Part shown: in pieces, positions 7,325 through 12,696 of the stretch | How the letters are laid out: each line of letters opens with the position of its first letter | Numbering within the stretch: the first letter of the stretch is position 1 | Source: an uncultured Nitrososphaera sp. | GTDB taxonomy: Archaea; Thermoproteota; Nitrososphaeria; Nitrososphaerales; Nitrososphaeraceae | Length of the DNA stretch: 16,855 nt | Assembly: GCF_946478925.1 (NCBI RefSeq) | Contig: NZ_CAMLDP010000036.1 | Coordinates: forward strand, 1 to 16,855 | Direction of reading: 5' to 3' | Notes under the pieces: generated by a model | The model's database searches: none | Seen by the model: only the letters and a program-made list of their open reading frames with translations | Told to the model about the DNA's origin: nothing | Made by a program: the position numbers and the translations under genes

Positions 7325-8481
7325 TCAGACATCGATCTGTTGACAAGCGTGTCGACTGCCTGCGCAAACTCGTCCTTTGTCAGAGGCGGAATGTGGGCGA
7401 CCTTTAGGTTCTCCTGCACGTGCTCGGGGTTTTTCTGGCCCAAGAGCGGCGCAACGACTGACGGGCTTGAGCGCATCACCTGCACGAGTTTTGCCACCTT
7501 GTTGCTGTCCGTGACTCCTGCATAGTCTGGTATCTGGGCGCGCAGTAGCCTGCCCTGGAATAGGGGCGCACTGGTGAACACGCCGATTCCAAGTTTTCCG
7601 GCAGCTTCAAGTATCGTCATCATCGTGTCTGTTCCCACCTGCTGGTTCTTTAGCAGGAGCGCCTCGCTATAGGCAAGGTTGTACGGTAGCTGGATGAACC
7701 TAAAGCCGTGGCTGTTTTCTCCGCCGACTTGGCGCGCTATATTGACTGCGTCTTCAAGTGAAAAGTGCTCCCTTTCGCCCTTTGGAACCCTGAAACACGT
7801 CCAAGTGGCCATGCCGTAGTAGCGCAGCTTGTTTTCCTTGCGGTACTTTTCGTACAGCTCGAAGACCTTGGCAAGCATCTCTGCAAACGTCTTTCTGTCG
7901 ACGTCTTCGTGCCAGCTCTCAAACGCGTTGTGAATGTATACAAGGTCGATGGTCGAAAGGTGCATGTTTGCAAGCGACTTGTCTATGCACCTTGCGAGGT
8001 AGTTCGGGTTCATCACGTTGTAGCCGGAGCTGATGTCATCTGCGCTCATGACGCCGGTGGCTATGTACATCCTGTGCAGGTATTCCATCACGTCAACGTT
8101 TGCAAAGTCGCCGTCGTTTGTGATGTAGCCGTTTTTTGTGGATATGAAAATCTGGTCACGCGATATTTTGCCCTCGCTTGCAAGGCGCAGGAGCGCCCGG
8201 CCGATGCTTTTCTCCGACTTCATGGCACGGTAGTTTATCGCGGTATCGATGACGTTTATCGCACCCGAAGCGACAGAATCGTGCACAGCGTTTTCAACAG
8301 CAATATCGTCCTCCTTTGTCAGGCCGCCGAGGTACGTGCCCATTCCGATGCTTGACAGGTGCAGGCCAGAAAACTCGCGGAAATGCGCTGCCGGCAGGCC
8401 CTTTGATACGCCATAGTTTGCGTATTTTTTCGTCCCTTCCGGCGTGGCGTGACCTTCTATAACCTTAAAGTCAGACGACAC
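7321..8481 (-). CDS. Aldo/keto reductase
   Basis: NAD(P)H-dependent oxidoreductase of the AKR TIM-barrel superfamily. The catalytic tetrad is visible, numbered from the GTG start: D79 (VIDTAINYR), Y84, K116 (FISTKNGY) and H184 (LVYIHNAFES). SAPLFQGRLL near the C-terminal third is the typical cofactor-phosphate loop region. An ATG at 8496 would add five residues, but a clear TATA box centred at about 8507 predicts a transcript starting near 8481, exactly at the GTG, so I prefer 386 aa over 391. It is the first gene of a two-gene operon, coupled by GTGA to the ABM protein. The substrate is unknown; reactive aldehyde or quinone metabolism is inferred from the partner. Confidence 0.9.
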   Translation of the reverse strand: MSSDFKVIEGHATPEGTKKYANYGVSKGLPAAHFREFSGLHLSSIGMGTYLGGLTKEDDIAVENAVHDSVASGAINVIDTAINYRAMKSEKSIGRALLRLASEGKISRDQIFISTKNGYITNDGDFANVDVMEYLHRMYIATGVMSADDISSGYNVMNPNYLARCIDKSLANMHLSTIDLVYIHNAFESWHEDVDRKTFAEMLAKVFELYEKYRKENKLRYYGMATWTCFRVPKGEREHFSLEDAVNIARQVGGENSHGFRFIQLPYNLAYSEALLLKNQQVGTDTMMTILEAAGKLGIGVFTSAPLFQGRLLRAQIPDYAGVTDSNKVAKLVQVMRSSPSVVAPLLGQKNPEHVQENLKVAHIPPLTKDEFAQAVDTLVNRSMSE

Positions 8482-8503
8482 GCACTTGTTTCTCATTGCG
8501 GCA

Positions 8504-8511
8504 ATAATAAA
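8504..8511 (-). promoter_or_regulatory. TATA box of the aldo/keto reductase operon
   Basis: Read on minus, TTTATTAT lies about 26 bases from the GTG at 8481, the standard archaeal TATA-to-start distance for a leaderless mRNA. It lies only about 12 bases from the alternative ATG 8496, which therefore would be outside the transcript. Confidence 0.6.
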
Positions 8512-8513
8512 TG

Positions 8514-8532
8514 TGCTCCCTTCAGGGGAGCA
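8514..8532. promoter_or_regulatory. Perfect 7-bp inverted repeat, candidate operator
   Basis: TGCTCCC (8514-8520) and GGGAGCA (8526-8532) are exact reverse complements with a 5-base spacer, TTCAG. The dyad sits between the minus-strand TATA box of the aldo/keto reductase (8504-8511) and a weak plus-strand TATA-like CCTTATCT (8535-8542). It would therefore cover the BRE/TFB contact region of both divergent promoters. Its role as an operator is inferred; a dimeric winged-helix protein is encoded in the plus-strand pair. Confidence 0.5.
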
Positions 8533-8565
8533 ACCCTTATCTTCGCAATCGAGCTAATACAAAAC

Positions 8566-9330
8566 GTGGCGCTGGACCCAAACGTGCTGAACCCGTACGT
8601 GCTTTTGGACCCGGCAGTCGCGCCGGTCGCCATCGCCGTGTTCACTGCCGCATCCATTGCGCTTTCGCTCGTCATATCACGGTACTTTTTCCGCTCGTAC
8701 AGGTTTGCAGGGTTTGGGTACCTGCTCGGCCTGCCGGCGGGATTCGTGTTTCTCGCTGCATCGTTTGCGTTTGAGCAGGCAGGCTTTGCGTACAGCGCAG
8801 ACCCTATCCTGTACCCTGCGTTTTTCTGGCTGCAGCTGGCGCTCCAGTCGGAGGCCCTTGCGCTCATTGCCATTTCGTACTACTTCAAGAACGCCGGCGA
8901 ACAGGGTAGCCACCACAGGTTCGGCATAAAGGACGCAGGCATGATACTGCTTCCGCTTGTCATGGTTGCGGTGCCGTTTCTGCTTCCAACATCAGAGATT
9001 GCAAGCAAGCCCTACTTTAACTACGCCAAGCTTGCGGATTTCAGCCTCTACATGCGCGTGTTCAACATGGCCGTGCTTGCGTACATATTCACAAACACCG
9101 TGTCGTCTCTTGTAAAGTCCGGCATGGCCAAGATGCTGTACGTGCCTGCCGCGTTTGCGCTTTTGTGGCTAGAGCAGTATTCGCTGGTGATGGCGTATTT
9201 TGACAACAGCGTCTTTGCGTTTTCCGGCTCGATAATCGCAAGGATAGGGGGGCTTGCGCTCTTTGCTTATGTCATGCACAGCGCGACTTCAAGGAGGAGG
9301 ATGGAGATTGAGGCAAGAAAAGCGGCATAA
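8566..9330 (+). CDS. Polytopic membrane protein, about seven TM helices, function unknown
   Basis: 254 aa from GTG 8566. Hydrophobic segments lie at about 16-38, 47-69, 79-107, 124-142, 163-185, 191-213 and 217-239, followed by a basic tail (SRRRMEIEARKAA). I recognise no enzyme motif. The reading frame is open upstream to 8449, but that would overlap the divergent aldo/keto reductase and its promoter, and there is no start codon between 8449 and 8566. A weak TATA-like CCTTATCT sits about 26 bases upstream of the GTG. The next gene, a winged-helix regulator, starts inside its last 23 bases, so the two are expressed together. A sensor/anti-regulator or transporter role is possible but unsupported. 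Confidence 0.75.
   Translation: MALDPNVLNPYVLLDPAVAPVAIAVFTAASIALSLVISRYFFRSYRFAGFGYLLGLPAGFVFLAASFAFEQAGFAYSADPILYPAFFWLQLALQSEALALIAISYYFKNAGEQGSHHRFGIKDAGMILLPLVMVAVPFLLPTSEIASKPYFNYAKLADFSLYMRVFNMAVLAYIFTNTVSSLVKSGMAKMLYVPAAFALLWLEQYSLVMAYFDNSVFAFSGSIIARIGGLALFAYVMHSATSRRRMEIEARKAA
9291..9300 (+). promoter_or_regulatory. Shine-Dalgarno for the winged-helix gene
   Basis: AAGGAGGAGG, a near-perfect anti-16S match, ends 7 bases before TTG 9308 and is the only strong SD of this kind noticed upstream of a start in the window. It decides the start of an internal operon gene, whereas first genes here appear leaderless. Confidence 0.6.
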
Positions 9331-9580
9331 GTTGCAACTGTTCTACGAGATCCTCTGCGCCATCGAGGACGACGTGGCGCACAACGAGGTCGCTAGGCCG
9401 ACCCACGTGCAGCACTCGACGCGGCTTTCGTACGACAAGATGATGAACCACTTTTCCGAACTTGAGGAAAAGGGCATGATCCACAGAGTGAGCGGCCTAG
9501 TCGCGATCACTGCAAAGGGGAAAAAATTCGTCGAGCAGTACGACGAATTGACGCGGCTCATAGAAAGCGCCGGCCTCTAG
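9308..9580 (+). CDS. Small archaeal winged-helix transcriptional regulator (HTH_45-like)
   Basis: 90 aa, single winged-helix domain. The pattern is RHKLQLFYEILCAIE (helix 1), a short loop with HNEVARPTHVQHSTRLSYDKMM (helices 2-3), HFSELEEKGMIHRV (recognition end and first wing strand), then ITAKGKKFVEQYDELTRLIE (second strand and dimerisation helix). This order and the LSY and TxKG words match a regulator type common in Thaumarchaeota. TTG 9308 is chosen because of the strong SD; the frame is open to 9254. It overlaps the membrane gene by 23 bases. Its stop and that of the convergent prenyltransferase share CTAG. It may bind the dyad at 8514-8532 (inferred). Confidence 0.82.
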   Translation: MRQEKRHKLQLFYEILCAIEDDVAHNEVARPTHVQHSTRLSYDKMMNHFSELEEKGMIHRVSGLVAITAKGKKFVEQYDELTRLIESAGL

Positions 9581-10455
9581 AACAAGAGGCTGACTGCAAG
9601 CACAAAGCCGGTTATGCGAGAGTACGTCACGGCAGAAGACATGGCCGGCACGAACTCTTGCGCGCTAGCAGGGTTTTTCCTAATTGCAGCAATTGCCTTG
9701 ACTGCAAACGGCAATGACACGAAACTTGCAAGGGAACAGACCTTTGTAAACCCAAGGAAAATGCCTGCGACTATCAGGGCATACGCCGCTATTATGAAAA
9801 ACGGAAATGCAGAGGCCGCCTTTTTCTTGCCCATCAGTATGACAAGTGTCCTTCTTCCCTTTGACCTGTCGGCGTCGTGGTCTGGAAAAGAGTTGACGAA
9901 AAGGACAGTCGCCGACAAGAGGCCGGCAATCACGCCGACGAAAATCGCGGCAGGGTCGATTAGTGCAGTCTGCACAAAGAACGTGCCCAGCACTATCATG
10001 GCGCCCTTTATCGCCACAAACAGCTCGCCAAGGCCCGAGTTGACAATTGAAGTCGAGTAAAAGTAAATGGCAACAACCGCAAAGCCGAGTATGACTGCGA
10101 TTGTCACGCCACGTATTACGACAAAATACGCGCCGACTGCGCCCCCCAACACAAGGAACATTATGCCGGCAGCATAGACCGCCTTTGGGGTGAGTATGTT
10201 TTCAGGTAGCACGCCGGTGCCGCCGGAGAATTTCGTCCTAGTCGTCGCCGAGTCGATTCCGCGCTTGTGGTCCCAGTAGTCGTTGAGTAGGTCGACGCTT
10301 GCGTGCAGGCACACGACGCCGGCGTACGTCAGGCCGGCGTACAGCGGGTTTATGGTCCCAAACTTCCAATAGGCAATCGCAAGGCCGTTTGACACGGCAA
10401 TGACCGACGCAAGCAGGAACCTGATGCGTATGGCCCGAAGCCAGCTGGAAAGCAA
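9577..10455 (-). CDS. UbiA-family prenyltransferase, MenA-like
   Basis: 292 aa, hydrophobic throughout, with about eight or nine helices. The two Asp-rich motifs that bind Mg-prenyl diphosphate are intact: NDYWDHKRGID (N58, D59, D62, D68) and FPDHDADRSKGRRTL (D192, D194, D196). The SGGTGVLPENILTPK stretch after motif 1 resembles MenA (1,4-dihydroxy-2-naphthoate prenyltransferase) more than archaeol-synthesis DGGGP synthase, so a role in menaquinone side-chain attachment is plausible; ammonia-oxidising archaea are known to contain menaquinones. The substrate remains inferred. The start is TTG 10455; I see no convincing TATA box at the expected spacing. It is convergent with the winged-helix gene and divergent from the RAM-domain gene. 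Confidence 0.87.
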   Translation of the reverse strand: MLSSWLRAIRIRFLLASVIAVSNGLAIAYWKFGTINPLYAGLTYAGVVCLHASVDLLNDYWDHKRGIDSATTRTKFSGGTGVLPENILTPKAVYAAGIMFLVLGGAVGAYFVVIRGVTIAVILGFAVVAIYFYSTSIVNSGLGELFVAIKGAMIVLGTFFVQTALIDPAAIFVGVIAGLLSATVLFVNSFPDHDADRSKGRRTLVILMGKKKAASAFPFFIIAAYALIVAGIFLGFTKVCSLASFVSLPFAVKAIAAIRKNPASAQEFVPAMSSAVTYSRITGFVLAVSLLF

Positions 10456-10507
10456 TGTTAACTACAGGTTAGAGCGGACGCGGCGCCTTCTATGTCTTTT
10501 GAAAAGG

Positions 10508-10517
10508 TTCATTAATG
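10508..10517 (+). promoter_or_regulatory. TATA box of the RAM-domain gene
   Basis: TTCATTAATG is centred about 26 bases upstream of ATG 10539. It overlaps the earlier in-frame ATG at 10515, which argues against that one as start and for a leaderless transcript from 10539. Confidence 0.55.
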
Positions 10518-10538
10518 ATAGTCTTGCAAGCATTTCCG

Positions 10539-10778
10539 ATGGCAGAGGCATACATTCTCATCAATTGCGAACTTGGTTCTGAAGACAACGTTATCAAGGA
10601 ACTGAAGGCAATATCGGGCGTCTCGGAAGTAAAGGGCGTCTTTGGGGTCTATGACATTATCGCCAGAGTGAACGCGTCCAACGACGAAGAGCTGAAAAAG
10701 GCCGTCAGCAAGATCCGCGGTCACCACGGCATCAAGTCGAGCCTCACCATGATGGTAATAGAAGGGCAGGGCAATTAG
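10539..10778 (+). CDS. Stand-alone Lrp/AsnC ligand-binding (RAM) domain protein
   Basis: 79 aa with the beta-alpha-beta-beta-alpha-beta order of the AsnC effector domain: AYILINCELG, SEDNVIKELKAI, VSEVKGVFGVYDIIARV, DEELKKAVSKI and SSLTMMVIE. The GVYDIIARV block is the family hallmark. There is no helix-turn-helix, so it does not bind DNA by itself; such single-domain proteins form rings and may sense amino acids or co-assemble with full Lrp regulators. ATG 10539 is chosen over 10515 because the TATA box covers the latter. It is divergent from the prenyltransferase gene. Confidence 0.85.
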   Translation: MAEAYILINCELGSEDNVIKELKAISGVSEVKGVFGVYDIIARVNASNDEELKKAVSKIRGHHGIKSSLTMMVIEGQGN

Positions 10779-10784
10779 GCAGGC

Positions 10785-10819
10785 AGCACTCCCTCCCCCC
10801 ACCGTGCTCTACTTCTTTT
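10785..10819 (+). terminator. Possible terminator after the RAM-domain gene
   Basis: A weak hairpin (AGCAC 10785-10789 with GTGCT 10804-10808) encloses a pyrimidine tract and is followed by CTACTTCTTTT. Archaeal termination needs only T-rich DNA, so the tail may suffice. The T-run overlaps the TATA box proposed for the downstream structured RNA. Confidence 0.3.
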
Positions 10820-10822
10820 AAA
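10816..10822 (+). promoter_or_regulatory. TATA box upstream of a structured element
   Basis: TTTTAAA, identical in core to the mpgS TATA box at 15401, is centred at 10819, so transcription would start near 10845. That is the first base of the stem-loop at 10845-10899. No protein start lies there. Confidence 0.45.
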
Positions 10823-10844
10823 CACGTTTCAATAAGCATCTGTT

Positions 10845-10899
10845 GCCTGTAGAACGTTGCCAACTCTTTTCCCAATCCCCCGATTGGAGTTCTACAGGC
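10845..10899 (+). ncRNA. Candidate small structured RNA (55-nt stem-loop)
   Basis: GCCTGTAGAAC (10845-10855) pairs perfectly with GTTCTACAGGC (10889-10899), 11 bp. Inside is a second perfect 6-bp stem, CCAATC (10872-10877) with GATTGG (10882-10887), with a CCCC loop. The two stems are joined on one side by a 16-base single-stranded region (10856-10871) and on the other by a single A. A TATA box lies about 26 bases upstream of the first paired base. It lies between convergent genes and has no ORF. It could instead be a structured 3' end of the minus-strand DUF2203 transcript or a protein-binding dyad. Confidence 0.4.
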
Positions 10900-10909
10900 T
10901 ACCCCCGAT

Positions 10910-11311
10910 TTATGGCTCTATTACGCCGGTAGTTTCAAGCGGCTTGCGGCCCATGAACCCTTCGTCCTTGCCGTGCCAGAATTTTATCTCGTCTTCGCCG
11001 GCCTTCCAGCAGAGCCATACTTCTTCGTCAAAGCGCTTTGAAGGAAAGTCGAGCAGCCCCTCGTCCACGCTCTTTAGCATCACGCCTGTCGCCTCCAGCG
11101 CCTCGATGGCCTTGTAGAGGTTCGTGACGGCGGTGTTCAGCTCCTGCTTTTTTTTCATAAAACGCTCAAAATCGCTGCCCGAATCGACTATTGCCTGGAG
11201 CTCTTGCTGCAGAACCATCACCCGGTTTTTCTGCACGACGATGCCAGAGAACATGCGCTTTACTTCCGGCAATGCCTTGTTAGCCGTCTGGGGCGTATAG
11301 AGCGTAAACAT
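10910..11311 (-). CDS. DUF2203 family protein
   Basis: 133 aa from ATG 11311. It matches DUF2203: an opening FTLYTPQTANKALPEVKRM, a central helical, probably coiled-coil part (about 20-75), then the diagnostic C-terminus GLLDFPSKRFDEEVWLCW (85-102), GEDEIKFWHG (105-114) and GFMGRKPL (118-125). The biochemical function of the family is unknown. The open frame extends to 11464, but those residues are low-complexity and not family-like, and a TATA box at about 11340-11348 lies inside them. It is downstream of the antiporter on the same strand with a 67-base gap and its own promoter. Confidence 0.85.
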   Translation of the reverse strand: MFTLYTPQTANKALPEVKRMFSGIVVQKNRVMVLQQELQAIVDSGSDFERFMKKKQELNTAVTNLYKAIEALEATGVMLKSVDEGLLDFPSKRFDEEVWLCWKAGEDEIKFWHGKDEGFMGRKPLETTGVIEP

Positions 11312-11339
11312 CTCTCTCTCGTGTTTGAGAGCAGCCAGC

Positions 11340-11348
11340 ATTAATTTA
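11340..11348 (-). promoter_or_regulatory. TATA box of the DUF2203 gene
   Basis: Read on minus, ATAAATTAA lies about 26 bases upstream of a predicted start near 11318, giving a short purine-rich (GAGAGAG) leader before ATG 11311. It lies between the antiporter stop and DUF2203, making the latter at least partly independent. Confidence 0.5.
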
Positions 11349-11378
11349 TGCCTAGCGCAGTCGTCAGCAGCAGAGCAG

Positions 11379-12653
11379 TCAGACGCCGTACGTGGCGTGG
11401 CTGCCGTCGCCGTCGCCTTCGACCTTGACAGATGCCGCGTCCTTTTCCTTTGCCCTTGCGACAAACGGCTTGGCGGTGATGGGTGCCATTATCGTAGTCG
11501 CAAAGCCTATGGCGATTGCCACGGAAAACAAAGTAATGTCAATGATGCCAGCGGCAAAGCCTATAGAGGCTATAACGAGTTCCACCATGCCCCTGCCGTT
11601 CATCAGAAAGCCGATTGCGATGCTCGTATCTTTTGGGAACCGCACGAGCCTCGCGCCAATGTAGCTCCCGCCTATCTTGGCGGCGACTGCCACTGCAAGG
11701 AGCGCCAGAAAGAGAGGTATCGCGTTTGCAAGCGACTTTAGGTTGATGTCGATGCCGATGATTGCAAAAAAGATGGGTGCAAAAAACCCAAATGTGATGG
11801 CAGAAATGATGCCGTACACCCTGTCAAAGTTCTGCCTGCCAATTATCTCCTTGTAGATGATGAGGCCGGAAAAGAATGTGCCTATTACAAAGTGCAGGCC
11901 GATGTCCTGCGCGATGAGAGACACTGCTATCGTGGTTATTAAGAGTATGCCAAACGCCGCCTCCTTTGTCTGCAGCTTTTTAAAGTAGGGCTCAACTCGG
12001 GCAGGAAGCCAGTGGCTGGTTCCGCGTAAAAGCAGGTCGAACAGGAATATCCCCGCAAGGAACGCGGCTATCTTTGCTCCCGACCACGCAATGGCCCCGA
12101 TGTCTATGGCCTGCTGTCCTGCTGCCGACGCGCCTTCAGCGCTTATCTGAAGGACGATAGAGAGCACGACAAGAGACAGTATGTCGTTAATGACCGCCGC
12201 GGTTATCACGATGTTGCCAAGCCTGCTCCTCAGTATGCCAAACTGCATCAGGACTATGGCGCTCACAGGCACCGCGGTTATTGAAAGCAAGAGGCCCATA
12301 AAGAGCGACTGGGCAAGTCCGAGGCCAAACGCCTGTGCCACTACGGTTCCTGACACGAGTGGTATGAAAAACGCGATGAGAGAGATGACTATTGCGTACT
12401 TGCCTGCCTTTCTTATCTCCTTTGGGTCCATCTCCAGCCCGGCAAGCAGCATCAGGAAAAACACTGCCAAGTCGGATAGGACGTCAAGGCTTGGGCCGTG
12501 CTGCACTATTCCAAGGACGGAGGGCCCTATCAGCACGCCGGCAAGAATCTCTCCTATGAGCGGCGGCTGCTTTATGCGCTGGAACAACTCTCCAAGCACC
12601 CTCGCCGCTACGAGTATGACTATTACGCTGACAAAGAGCTCTTCCGCGGCCAC
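11379..12653 (-). CDS. CPA2-type cation/proton antiporter (KefB/NapA-like)
   Basis: 424 aa with about 12-13 hydrophobic helices. Signatures are QPPLIGEILAGVLIGPSVLG (29-48), the LAVFFLMLLAGLEMDP block (62-77) and TAAVINDILSL (151-161) in the ion-binding helix. The ion-binding pair is N156-D157 (ND) rather than the DD of electrogenic NapA/NhaA, which in the superfamily goes with electroneutral exchange. There is no C-terminal RCK/TrkA-N domain; the protein ends in a short charged tail. The likely role is Na+ or K+ for H+ exchange in pH and salt homeostasis. The start is GTG 12653. It lies 43 bases downstream of the glycoside hydrolase gene on the same strand, so cotranscription is possible. 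Confidence 0.9.
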   Translation of the reverse strand: MAAEELFVSVIVILVAARVLGELFQRIKQPPLIGEILAGVLIGPSVLGIVQHGPSLDVLSDLAVFFLMLLAGLEMDPKEIRKAGKYAIVISLIAFFIPLVSGTVVAQAFGLGLAQSLFMGLLLSITAVPVSAIVLMQFGILRSRLGNIVITAAVINDILSLVVLSIVLQISAEGASAAGQQAIDIGAIAWSGAKIAAFLAGIFLFDLLLRGTSHWLPARVEPYFKKLQTKEAAFGILLITTIAVSLIAQDIGLHFVIGTFFSGLIIYKEIIGRQNFDRVYGIISAITFGFFAPIFFAIIGIDINLKSLANAIPLFLALLAVAVAAKIGGSYIGARLVRFPKDTSIAIGFLMNGRGMVELVIASIGFAAGIIDITLFSVAIAIGFATTIMAPITAKPFVARAKEKDAASVKVEGDGDGSHATYGV

Positions 12654-12696
12654 GGCTTTTTCTTTTCCGCGCTAGGGTGAGATAACTCTTCTGGAC

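Noticed and set aside
7765..8355. 196-codon plus-strand frame opposite the aldo/keto reductase
   Set aside because: Antisense to a gene with an intact catalytic tetrad; the composition is Val/Cys/His rich and no domain is visible.
9254..9307. Longer start for the winged-helix protein
   Set aside because: A strong SD at 9291-9300 points to TTG 9308, and the extra residues do not resemble the family.
10845..10899. tRNA, MITE or IS end at the stem-loop
   Set aside because: No cloverleaf, no CCA or T-arm, no flanking direct repeat and no transposase; the structure is a two-part single hairpin.
11312..11464. 51-codon N-terminal extension of the DUF2203 protein
   Set aside because: Low-complexity Ala/Arg/Thr sequence overlapping the antiporter gene, and it contains the probable TATA box.
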